From the NCBI RefSeq assembly GCF_000622385.1, contig NZ_JASD01000006.1, forward strand, positions 1 through 64,000: a stretch of 64,000 bases of DNA, read 5' to 3'. The notes under the pieces were generated by a model that was given only the letters and a program-made list of their open reading frames with translations, did no database searches and was not told where the DNA came from. The position numbers and the translations under genes were made by a program. The first letter of the stretch is position 1, and every line of letters begins with the position of its first letter. Shown piece after piece: positions 25,202 to 33,343 of this stretch. The DNA is from Sulfitobacter noctilucicola. Its GTDB lineage: Bacteria; Pseudomonadota; Alphaproteobacteria; Rhodobacterales; Rhodobacteraceae.

Positions 25202-26359
25202 ATGAACAATTTTGACTTTCGCAATCCGACACATATCCTGTTTGGAAAGGGTCGTATCGCGGACCTGAAGGATCAGGTTCCGGCTGACGCAAAGGTGCTG
25301 ATCCTTTATGGTGGAGGCAGCGCGGAGAAAACAGGCGTCCTTGGTCAGGTGCGTGCGGCACTTGCGGGCCGGACCTTGGTCGAATTTGGCGGTATTGAGC
25401 CCAATCCGCGCTTTGCCACTGCGCTGAAGGCTGTCGACGTGATTGGCCAAGAAGGGATCACCTTCCTGTTGGCTGTCGGCGGTGGCTCCGTTATTGACGC
25501 CACCAAATTTATCGCGGCGGCGGCCAAATATGATGGCGACGCCTGGGACATCCTGACATCTCGCGGGTCGGTCATCACGCAAGCGCTGCCCTTTGGCACC
25601 GTGTTGACCTTGCCCGCCACCGGTTCGGAGATGAACTCTGGCGCTGTGATCACCAATCCCGAGAAGGGCGCTAAGCTTCCGTTTGGTAGCCCACATTGCT
25701 ACCCGGTTTTCTCGGTGCTGGACCCCGAGGTCACTTACACGCTGCCGCCCCGTCAAATCGCGAACGGCGTGGCCGACGCGTTTGTTCACATCATCGAACA
25801 ATATCTGACCTATCCATCCGCCGCGCGCGTTCAGGACGGTTTTGCCGAAACCCTGCTACGCACCCTGATCGAGCTTGGGCCCAAAGCCCTTGAGACGCCG
25901 GAGGACTATGACGTTCGCGCCAACCTGATGTGGACGGCAACACTGGCACTGAATGGCCTGATCGGCGCAGGTGTCCCGCAGGACTGGGCAAGCCATATGA
26001 TCGGACATGAGATTACTGCGCTCAATGACACCGACCACGCCCGCACACTGGCTGTCGTGTTGCCGTCACTGATGAGCGACCAACGTGGCCCCAAACGCGA
26101 GAAACTGCTGCAATATGCTGCTAATGTTTGGGACATCCGTGAGGGATCTGATGATGCGCGGATTGATGCCGTGATCAAGGCAACACGCAGGTTCTTTGAA
26201 CAGATGGGTATCAAAACCCGACTCGGCGATTACGCAATTGCTGCACCTGAAATTGATCTTATCGTCGCCGCCTTGAAGGATCACGGCATGACCGCCCTTG
26301 GCGAACAAAATGCCATCACCCCCGAAGATGCCCGCCGCATTCTTGAAACAGCCTTGTAG
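25202..26359 (+). CDS. iron-containing alcohol dehydrogenase, YqhD type
   Basis: A 385-residue protein that matches NADPH-dependent aldehyde reductases of the YqhD/BDH group, which turn short-chain and lipid-derived aldehydes into alcohols. GGGSVIDATKF is the nucleotide-binding site, and Asp/His metal ligands lie in GVADAFVHIIEQYL and SHMIGHEITALNDTDHARTLAV. Start at ATG 25202 rather than in the longer upstream frame inside ohr. Part of the electrophile-detoxifying operon. Confidence 0.93.
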   Translation: MNNFDFRNPTHILFGKGRIADLKDQVPADAKVLILYGGGSAEKTGVLGQVRAALAGRTLVEFGGIEPNPRFATALKAVDVIGQEGITFLLAVGGGSVIDATKFIAAAAKYDGDAWDILTSRGSVITQALPFGTVLTLPATGSEMNSGAVITNPEKGAKLPFGSPHCYPVFSVLDPEVTYTLPPRQIANGVADAFVHIIEQYLTYPSAARVQDGFAETLLRTLIELGPKALETPEDYDVRANLMWTATLALNGLIGAGVPQDWASHMIGHEITALNDTDHARTLAVVLPSLMSDQRGPKREKLLQYAANVWDIREGSDDARIDAVIKATRRFFEQMGIKTRLGDYAIAAPEIDLIVAALKDHGMTALGEQNAITPEDARRILETAL

Positions 26360-26371
26360 GAGATGATGACC

Positions 26372-27409
26372 ATGGCACAGACTGAAACAGTAAACCGCCA
26401 GCTTGTGTTGGCGGAACGCCCCAAAGGCGAACCGACCAAGGACACGCTTCGCTTGGTCGAAGGGGACGTCCCCTCCCCCGGTGCTGGGCAGATGCTTCTG
26501 CGCACCGAATATCTGTCGCTGGACCCTTATATGCGGGGGCGCATGAGCGATGCGCCATCTTACGCCGCGCCAGTGGAAATTGATGGCGTGATGGAGGGCG
26601 GCACAGTGGCTCAGGTCGTCACCTCAAAGGTTGATGGCTTTGCGCCGGGCGACTGGGTGCTCAGCTTCAATGGCTGGCAGGATTATGCGCTGTCGGATGG
26701 CACGCGGACCACCAATCTGGGCACCTCGCCTGCACACCCGTCTTGGGCGCTCGGTATCATGGGTATGCCCGGATTTACCGCTTGGGCGGGTCTGACGCAA
26801 ATTGGCGCGCCAAAGCCGGGCGAAACCATCGCCGTGGCGGCCGCAACCGGCCCGGTCGGGGCCACTGTGGGCCAGATCGGCAAGATCCTTGGCTGCCGCG
26901 TGGTCGGCATCGCGGGCGGGCCAGAAAAATGCGCCCATGCGGTCAATGAGTTGGGTTTTGACGCCTGTATCGATCACAAGGCAGATGACTTTGCCGAACA
27001 GCTTGCAAAGGCCTGTCCCGATGGCATTGATGTCTATTTCGAAAATGTCGGCGGCAAGGTCCTCGACGGGGTCATCCCGCTGTTGAATCCAAACTCACGG
27101 GTGCCGGTCTGCGGATTGATCTCTCAGTATAATGCGACTGACTTGCCCAAAGGACCGGACCGGATGAATTGGCTTATGGGTCAAATCCTGCGCAAGAAGA
27201 TCAAGGTGCAGGGCTTCATCATCTTTGACGACTTCGGCCACCTCTACCCGGATTTTGCCAAAGACATGGGGGCGTGGATCGAAAGCGGCCAAATCAAGTA
27301 CCGCGAAGAGATCATCGACGGTTTGGAAAATGCGCTCGAAGCCTTCATTGGCCTGCTGAATGGCGAAAACTTTGGCAAGCGCGTGATCCGCGTCGGCCAG
27401 AAAAAATAG
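26372..27409 (+). CDS. NADP-dependent enone/quinone reductase (MDR, CurA/LTB4DH-like)
   Basis: A 345-residue zinc-free medium-chain reductase that saturates the double bond of enals and enones. SLDPYMRGRMSD near the start and AATGPVGATVGQIGKILGCRVVGIAGGPEKC (nucleotide fold) are characteristic, as is FENVGGKVLDGVIPLLN. I use ATG 26372, which has AGGAG nine bases upstream; two earlier in-frame ATGs touch that ribosome site. Third enzyme of the operon, 12 bp after the dehydrogenase. Confidence 0.9.
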   Translation: MAQTETVNRQLVLAERPKGEPTKDTLRLVEGDVPSPGAGQMLLRTEYLSLDPYMRGRMSDAPSYAAPVEIDGVMEGGTVAQVVTSKVDGFAPGDWVLSFNGWQDYALSDGTRTTNLGTSPAHPSWALGIMGMPGFTAWAGLTQIGAPKPGETIAVAAATGPVGATVGQIGKILGCRVVGIAGGPEKCAHAVNELGFDACIDHKADDFAEQLAKACPDGIDVYFENVGGKVLDGVIPLLNPNSRVPVCGLISQYNATDLPKGPDRMNWLMGQILRKKIKVQGFIIFDDFGHLYPDFAKDMGAWIESGQIKYREEIIDGLENALEAFIGLLNGENFGKRVIRVGQKK

Positions 27410-27418
27410 GAAAATAAC

Positions 27419-28096
27419 ATGAAAATTCTGATGGTACTGACATCCCACGACACACTCGGGGACACAGGCAAGAAAACTGGCTTCTGGCTGGAGGAGTTTG
27501 CGGCCCCCTATTACGTCTTCAAGGACGCCGGAGCAGATATTATGCTGGCCTCGCCCAAAGGGGGACAGCCGCCGATTGATCCGTCCAGCGACAACGCTGA
27601 CGCACAGACCAACGACACCCGTCGGTTCAAAGACGATCCAGAGACGCAAAAGCATCTTGCGACGACGCTGAAGCTTTCGGATGTAACCGAAGACGGGTTC
27701 GACGCCATCTTCTATCCGGGCGGCCACGGCCCTTTGTGGGATCTGGCCGAAAGCGCGGACAGCAAACGCCTGATCGAGGCCTTCGCCGCCGCCGATTTGC
27801 CTGTAGGCGCAGTTTGCCACGCCCCAGCCGTGTTCCGCCACACCCAAGGTGCGGACGGCAAACCGCTGGTGTCTGGTCGCCGGGTGACGGGTTTTACCAA
27901 CACCGAAGAAGAGGCCGTCGGCCTTACCGATGTTGTGCCGTTCTTGGTGGAAGACATGCTGAAGGCCAATGGTGGCCAGTATGAAAAAGGGGCGGATTGG
28001 GCCAGTTTCGTGCTGCGTGACGGAAAACTGGTCACCGGCCAGAACCCCGCCTCATCCGCCGCCGCCGCGCAAGATATCCTCGGGCTGCTGAAGTAG
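27419..28096 (+). CDS. DJ-1/PfpI family protein (Hsp31-like glyoxalase III / deglycase)
   Basis: A 225-residue DJ-1 superfamily protein. The nucleophile is Cys133 in GAVCHAPAVF with the neighbouring His134 and an upstream Glu (FWLEEF, about 25-26), the set used by glyoxalase III enzymes that convert methylglyoxal to lactate without glutathione. FYPGGHGPLWDLAE is the conserved glycine-rich loop. Ten bp after the enone reductase gene, same operon. Confidence 0.9.
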   Translation: MKILMVLTSHDTLGDTGKKTGFWLEEFAAPYYVFKDAGADIMLASPKGGQPPIDPSSDNADAQTNDTRRFKDDPETQKHLATTLKLSDVTEDGFDAIFYPGGHGPLWDLAESADSKRLIEAFAAADLPVGAVCHAPAVFRHTQGADGKPLVSGRRVTGFTNTEEEAVGLTDVVPFLVEDMLKANGGQYEKGADWASFVLRDGKLVTGQNPASSAAAAQDILGLLK

Positions 28097-28106
28097 GAGA
28101 AAAACG

Positions 28107-29039
28107 ATGGTCGACCTGATCCTGCACCACTATGAAGCCTCTCCCTATTCCGAAAAAATCAGAACTTTGATGGGCTTCAAGGGGCTGTCATGGTCATCGG
28201 TCATCGTGCCTCCTATTGCGCCAAAGGCTGATCTGCTGGCCTTGACGGGTGGCTACAGGCGGGCCCCAGTGCTTCAGATCGGGGCGGATATCTACTGTGA
28301 TTCCGCCCTGATCGCCGCCGAGCTTGACCAGCGGTTTCCGGCGCGCGCCCTTGCCCCGAACACTGTGGGCACAGCAACCCCGTTGCTCGACAATTGGGCG
28401 GACCGCATTTTGTTCTGGCAAGTGGTTCGTTACAGCATGGGTCTGCGCGCTGATGCCGTTCCCCCAGCCCTGATCCATGACCGCGAGGCGTTTTGGGATC
28501 ACAAGATTGATCTGGACGGCCTGAAAGCGGATGTCGGCTATCATCGCGGCCAAATTACAACAGGGCTTGGTTGGCTTGAGAACCTGCTGGGCGGTGCCGA
28601 TTTCTTTGCCGGGGACACGCCCGCGCTGACTGATCTGGCACTCTATCATGTGGTTTGGTTTTTTGCCAAAGCTGACACAGCCGCCAGCGGCAGCGGTCTA
28701 TCGCTGTTCCCGGCATTGTCGGCATGGATGGCGCGCATTGCGGAGTTCGGTCACGGCACACGAACCGAATTGGCGCCTGCTGAAGCGATCAACATCGCGC
28801 TTTCGGCGCCCCCCGCCCCCCTTCCAGAAACGGGAGCTGCACATCCCGCGATAGGCGCGCCGGTACAGGTTCTGGTCGATGAATTTGGCACGGAAGTCAT
28901 CGACGGTACGCTGGCCCATATCGACGACACCCGCATCATTCTGCATCGGGACACGCCACAGGTGGGAACGGTTGCCGTGCATTTCCCGCGACACGGCTAT
29001 CCGCTTCGTACAACTCTAATCCAAGGGAAAGACACATGA
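28107..29039 (+). CDS. glutathione S-transferase family protein with C-terminal extension
   Basis: A 310-residue protein. The N-terminal thioredoxin-like domain (LILHHYEASPYSEKIRTLMGFKGLSW ... GYRRAPVLQIGADIYCDSALIAAEL) and helical GST C-terminal domain reach about residue 225. The last ~75 residues are an extra beta-rich domain (VQVLVDEFGTEVIDGTLAHIDDTRIILHR), longer than ordinary GSTs. TAGGAG lies upstream of ATG 28107. It overlaps the next gene by ATGA, so expression is coupled. Confidence 0.87.
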   Translation: MVDLILHHYEASPYSEKIRTLMGFKGLSWSSVIVPPIAPKADLLALTGGYRRAPVLQIGADIYCDSALIAAELDQRFPARALAPNTVGTATPLLDNWADRILFWQVVRYSMGLRADAVPPALIHDREAFWDHKIDLDGLKADVGYHRGQITTGLGWLENLLGGADFFAGDTPALTDLALYHVVWFFAKADTAASGSGLSLFPALSAWMARIAEFGHGTRTELAPAEAINIALSAPPAPLPETGAAHPAIGAPVQVLVDEFGTEVIDGTLAHIDDTRIILHRDTPQVGTVAVHFPRHGYPLRTTLIQGKDT

Positions 29040-29599
29040 AAATACTAAGTCTATGTAGTCGATTTAACGCCATACTGGTGACCGCTGCGGCCTTGCTTGT
29101 CGCATCATTCGTTGCTCTCCCAATCCAGGCCGAAATCTCAGCCCAAGCCAATAATGAGATTGAGGCCACCTCGGAGATGTTTGGCTGCATTTATGATTTC
29201 CCCAAAGTGCGCAACACCTTCCTGTTCCATTCCGACCCGGAAAAGCTCAAGGAAGCCATCCGTATTTTTACCGACCGCGTGCCTGATATCGAATACCCGG
29301 TCGGCACGGTGATGCAGCTTGTCCCGTTTGAAGCGATGATCAAACACTCGAGCGCAGACTACCCGGACAGCAATGGCTGGGAATTTCTTGCCCTCGACGT
29401 GACGGCGGAGAGCACGACGATTACCAGCCGGGGCGACCACGCGGTCAACTTTGAGGGGCGTGAGTGCCTGAGCTGTCACGCCGCTGGCTTTGAGTACGAT
29501 TTTGTTTGCGAGAAAGAGCACGGCTGCGAGCCACTGTCTATCGACGACGAAGAGATTGCTGCTTTTCAGGCCGCTGATCCTCGTTGCACACAACCCTAA
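29036..29599 (+). CDS. periplasmic c-type cytochrome, P460-like
   Basis: A 187-residue exported protein. A signal peptide (about 1-32, ALLVASFVALPIQAE) is followed by a cytochrome P460-type fold: NGWEFLALDV, then a single haem site CLSCH at 144-148. Three further Cys (C51, C158, C164) could form disulfides. It sits inside the detoxification operon and overlaps the GST stop by ATGA, which is odd because its partners are cytosolic. It may protect the periplasm or receive electrons. The cross-linked haem of P460 is not predictable here. Confidence 0.75.
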   Translation: MKILSLCSRFNAILVTAAALLVASFVALPIQAEISAQANNEIEATSEMFGCIYDFPKVRNTFLFHSDPEKLKEAIRIFTDRVPDIEYPVGTVMQLVPFEAMIKHSSADYPDSNGWEFLALDVTAESTTITSRGDHAVNFEGRECLSCHAAGFEYDFVCEKEHGCEPLSIDDEEIAAFQAADPRCTQP

Positions 29600-29615
29600 T
29601 TCAAGGAGAAAACAC

Positions 29616-30602
29616 ATGAAAACGCGTAATCTGGGTGGCGGACTGGGATCCGTATCAGCCATTGGGCTTGGCTGCATGGGCATGTCCGAATTCTACGGCC
29701 CGACCAACCGCGATCAATCCTATGAAACGCTGGACCGTGCGCTTGAATTGGGTGTCACGTTCTACGATACCGCCGATACCTACGGTATCGGCGCGAATGA
29801 AACCTTGTTGTCGGATTTCGTCCGGCAAAACCGGGACAACGTCACGCTGGCGACCAAGTTCGCAATCATCCGATCCGACGATCCGGCCGTACGACACATC
29901 GACAGCAGCCCGGCCTACATGAAACAGGCGGTCGAGGCGTCGCTGAAACGTCTGGGGATTGATCAGATCGACCTCTATTACGCGCATCGCCTTGATGGGG
30001 TGACCCCGATCGAGGACACGGTCGGAGCGATGGCCGATCTTATCAAAGAAGGTAAGATCAGGGGGATCGGGTTAAGCGAAATCTCCGCACAAACTTTGCG
30101 TCGGGCAAATGCGGTGCACCCGGTTGCTGCGGTTCAGACAGAGTATTCGCTGTGGTCGCGAGACCCAGAGGCAGAGATGCTGGCCACGTGCGCCGAATTG
30201 GGTACGGCTTTTGTACCCTACAGCCCGCTTGGGCGCGGCTTTCTGACCGGCAAGGTCACCACACTAAGCGACCTGGCTGATGATGATTTCCGGCACACCC
30301 AGCCGCGCTTTGCCGATGGAAATCTGGATCAGAATCTGAACTTGCTGGAGCAATACCGTGCCATCGCCGACAGCGCCGGATGCTCGCCTGCGCAACTGGC
30401 GCTCGCATGGGTCTTGGCCCAAGGCGATCATATTGTTCCGATCCCGGGCACCAAGCGGCGCACCTATCTTGAAGACAATATTGGGGCCGCCGATGTCACA
30501 CTAACCGAGGACATTCTCACCCGCCTCGACACCTTGTTCTCACGCGGCGCTGCCGCTGGCGGCCGTTACACGGAACAAGGGATGCAGATGACCAATCTGT
30601 AG
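29616..30602 (+). CDS. aldo/keto reductase
   Basis: A 328-residue aldo/keto reductase. The catalytic tetrad is readable as Asp and Tyr in YDTADTYG, Lys in TLATKFAI and His in YYAHRLD. QTEYSLWSRDPE and SPLGRGFLTGK are typical of the YakC/IolS-like group acting on aldehydes and small ketones with NADPH. AAGGAG lies upstream of ATG 29616. Seventh gene of the operon. Confidence 0.93.
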   Translation: MKTRNLGGGLGSVSAIGLGCMGMSEFYGPTNRDQSYETLDRALELGVTFYDTADTYGIGANETLLSDFVRQNRDNVTLATKFAIIRSDDPAVRHIDSSPAYMKQAVEASLKRLGIDQIDLYYAHRLDGVTPIEDTVGAMADLIKEGKIRGIGLSEISAQTLRRANAVHPVAAVQTEYSLWSRDPEAEMLATCAELGTAFVPYSPLGRGFLTGKVTTLSDLADDDFRHTQPRFADGNLDQNLNLLEQYRAIADSAGCSPAQLALAWVLAQGDHIVPIPGTKRRTYLEDNIGAADVTLTEDILTRLDTLFSRGAAAGGRYTEQGMQMTNL

Positions 30603-30791
30603 ATCGGAAACCCTGCATTGCAAGTTCGATCGGCAGCGCAGCGCCTTTAACCTAAGCCCTGCGCCGCCGCCACAAATTCGCCCCCAAAACGACCGGATCA
30701 GGCGTTGGCCACATCCGACACGCCCAAAGCAACCGGCCCACCCCTTTGTCCCAAATTCACTCTCCTGCCAGCCAGGAGACGAGGAGTTATT

Positions 30792-31886
30792 ATGTCAACC
30801 ATCCCTGAAACTGATCTCTTTTCCCCCGTCGTTGTCGGACCTTATACGCTGTCAAACCGCATCGTAATGGCCCCCCTAACCCGCGCGCGGTCCCCCGAAA
30901 ACATCGCCACCCCAATGATGCAGGAATATTACGCCCAACGCGCATCGGCAGGCCTGATCATCAGTGAAGGCGTGAACATTTCGCCGCAGGCCACAGGGTA
31001 CGCCTTTACTCCCGGGATCTGGACCGACGAGCAAATCGAAAGCTGGTGCCCCGTCACGGCCGGTGTCCATGACAAGGGTGGCCGCATCTTTGCTCAGCTG
31101 TGGCATGTCGGCAGGGTGTCCCACCCGGATGTGCAGGCCGGTGGGATATTGCCTGTCGCTCCCTCCGCTGTTCGCCCTGAAGTGGATGCGTTCACTCCGG
31201 ATGGAAAGAAACCAGCACTCACACCGCGGGCGCTGGCCCTGGAGGAGTTGCCGGGGATTGTCGCAGATTACGCGCAAGCGACGCACAACGCTCTTGCCGC
31301 AGGGTTTGATGGCGTCGAGATTCACGCCGCGAACGGATACTTACTCGATCAGTTCATGCGTGACGGGGCCAACCAGCGTACCGATGCCTATGGTGGGTCG
31401 GTCGAGAACCGCATTCGGCTGACACTTGAGGTCACGAAAGCTGTCGCGGCCATCTGCGATGATGGCCGCACAGGTCTTCGGATATCCCCAATCAGCACTG
31501 CCAATGGCCTTACGGACAGCAATCCTGCACCCGTGTTCACCGCACTTGTCGATCAGTTGAATGATATTGATCTGGCTTATCTCCACGTTGTGGAAGGTGT
31601 GACGGGCGGAGCACGAGCCGTCGAGGGTGGATTTGATCTGAATATCTTGCGGCAGCGTTTCAACGGGAACTACATCGCCAACAATGGCTATGACAGAGAC
31701 CTTGCAATTGCGGCGCGCCGCAGTGACGCCGCCGATCTAATCGCCTTTGGTCGTCCCTATATTGCCAACCCGGACCTGGTGGCCCGGCTACAGCAGAACG
31801 CACCCCTCAACGCACTTGACGGCGCGACCGCATATGGCGGCGGGGCCGAGGGATACATCGATTACCCTGTTCTCCCACATGAGTGA
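30792..31886 (+). CDS. nemA: Old Yellow Enzyme, N-ethylmaleimide reductase type
   Basis: A 364-residue FMN-dependent ene-reductase. The FMN/substrate region shows IVMAPLTRARSPE, LWHVGRVSHPD and EIHAANGYLLDQFMRDGANQRTDAYGGS, the HxxN pair and active-site Tyr of the OYE family. GAGGAG precedes the ATG. It lies 189 bp after the aldo/keto reductase without an evident terminator between. In E. coli nemA is the direct target of NemR, so its presence supports the identification of the regulator. Confidence 0.93.
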   Translation: MSTIPETDLFSPVVVGPYTLSNRIVMAPLTRARSPENIATPMMQEYYAQRASAGLIISEGVNISPQATGYAFTPGIWTDEQIESWCPVTAGVHDKGGRIFAQLWHVGRVSHPDVQAGGILPVAPSAVRPEVDAFTPDGKKPALTPRALALEELPGIVADYAQATHNALAAGFDGVEIHAANGYLLDQFMRDGANQRTDAYGGSVENRIRLTLEVTKAVAAICDDGRTGLRISPISTANGLTDSNPAPVFTALVDQLNDIDLAYLHVVEGVTGGARAVEGGFDLNILRQRFNGNYIANNGYDRDLAIAARRSDAADLIAFGRPYIANPDLVARLQQNAPLNALDGATAYGGGAEGYIDYPVLPHE

Positions 31887-32267
31887 TCGCAGGAACTATA
31901 GCGCGACAATCTGGGTGAGACGCTGGCGACAAACAGGATGAGATTCTATGTCGCGGCATCGGAGACGATATCACCGTGATTGTCGCTGGCAAGAATTTCT
32001 TCTGCAGCTGTTTATCGCTCCGCGTCAATCAGCGGTGTATTTTTGATTGTCGCGTAAGCGGCAGGCCTTCCTCTCTTCCGTTTCGCCTCCATCGCCGTCC
32101 GCCGTCTGTAGCTTTCCACGTTCATCTCGAAGATGGTCGCACGGCGGATGTCCTTTACGACCTTCTCGCCGTGGCTCTGCTTGGTTCCGGGTTTCTGTCT
32201 CATCTCCACTCCTTGGTGGTTACGATGTGCCAGAAACCCTCTCTTATCAATTCAGCCTAAACTGTCC
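31887..32267. other. gap with IS3 orfA remnant
   Basis: No intact gene. On the minus strand at 32132-32203 a frame begins MRQKPGTKQSHGEKVVKDIRRAT, the usual start of an IS3-family OrfA, and then diverges. The remainder, including a basic stretch (AMEAKRKRGRPAAYATI), is not recognised. The region ends at an IS66 terminus. Confidence 0.55.
32132..32203 (-). pseudogene. IS3-family orfA, 5' fragment
   Basis: About 24 codons matching the N-terminus of an IS3 OrfA transposase protein (starting MRQKPGTKQSHGEK). The expected HTH that follows is absent, so this is a truncated relic. Confidence 0.6.
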
Positions 32268-33212
32268 GTAAGCGTTGCCCCCGCCTCACCCAGGATCAGC
32301 TTGACGGCTCGAAGTTCCAAGGAAGGAGTTCGTCGATCCGGCTGGCGGGATGGCCGGCAGCGATGGCTTCAAGGGTGGCTTTGAGGTAAGCGAAGGGCTC
32401 GACGTCGTTAACCTTCGCGGTGGCGATGAGTGAAGCGATGCGGCCCCAGGCTCGGCCGCCTTCGTCATGACCGGCGAAGAGCGCGTTCTTTCTCGTCAGG
32501 GCGATAGGGCGGATCAGATTCTCGACGGCATTGGAGTCGATCTCGACGCGGCCGTCATGCAGGAAGGTCTGCAGCCCGTCCCATTGGCGATGGATGTAGA
32601 TCAGCTTCTCGCCGAGGCGTGACTTGGCCGAGATGCGCAGGCGCTGGCTTTGCAGCCATTCTCCAAACCCGGCGATCAGCGGCGCAGTGCGGGCCTGCCG
32701 TGCCGACAGCCGCTGTCCGGGGCCCATGCCGCGGATCTCGGTTTCGATACGGTAGAACTCAGCGATGCGGCGCAGGCCTTCAGCGGCGATCTCCGAGCCG
32801 TCTCGGTCGAACACTTCCTTGAGCTTCCTGCGGGCATGGGCCCAACAATGCGCCACGCGAATTGGATCGCCGCCCTTGCGGGAGGGACGCGTCAACCGGT
32901 TGTAGCCACTATAGCCGTCGAGCTGCAGGATGCCGTCGAAGCCCTGCAGGATTTTCTCTGCATTTTCCCCGGCGCGGCCCGGGGCATAGGTGAAGACCAC
33001 GCCGGGCGGGTCCTCGCCGCCCCATCTCCGGTCATCGCGGGCCAACGCCCAGAGATACCCGGTCTTGGTCCGGCCTCGTCCCGGATCCAGCACCGGGGCG
33101 GTGGTCTCGTCCATGAAGAGTTTGGTCGATGTCTTCAGGTACTCGGCCAGCCTGTCGACCACCGGGCCAAGGTGGAAGGCGGCGGTGCCAACCCAATCGG
33201 CGAGCGTGCTGC
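32268..33212 (-). mobile_element. truncated IS66-family element
   Basis: One terminus is visible as GTAAGCG at 32268, the usual IS66 tip. The element contains the 3' part of tnpC and is cut at 33212 by the left end of the tni element. The missing half (start of tnpC, tnpA, tnpB) does not resume on the other side at 36719, so sequence was lost after or during insertion. Confidence 0.82.
32296..33212 (-). pseudogene. tnpC: IS66 transposase TnpC, 5'-truncated
   Basis: About 305 codons of the C-terminal part of an IS66 TnpC, normally near 520 residues. Recognisable blocks are LADWVGTAAFHLGPV, MDETTAPVLDPGRGRTKTGYLWAL, QLDGYSGYNRL, AHCWAHARRKLKEV and the closing NLIRPIALTRKNALFAGHDEGGRAWGRIASLIATAKVN. 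The reading frame continues without a start codon to the tni junction at 33212. Not expected to be functional. Confidence 0.88.
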
Positions 33213-33221
33213 TGTCGCGTA

Positions 33222-33330
33222 GCCCTTAATTATGAGATGAGAAATCCAACGAAATCAACGGCTGTCCTTTGCCCCTAAATATGAGATTTTGCCTTTAATT
33301 CCGATATTCTTGCCCTTAAACCTGAGACAG
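33222..33330. repeat. transposase-binding repeats at the left tni end
   Basis: Four degenerate direct repeats start at 33222 (GCCCTTAATTATGAGAT), 33271 (GCCCCTAAATATGAGAT), 33291 (GCCTTTAATTCCGATAT) and 33312 (GCCCTTAAACCTGAGAC). The spacing is about 49, 20 and 21 bp, close to helical phasing. The right end has two copies in the opposite orientation. Confidence 0.82.
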
Positions 33331-33343
33331 GGTTCACAGACAT

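Noticed and set aside
33222..33330. Repeated GCCCTTAA motifs considered as a CRISPR array
   Set aside because: Only four degenerate copies with unequal spacing, placed at a transposon end and repeated inverted at the other end. No cas gene is present.
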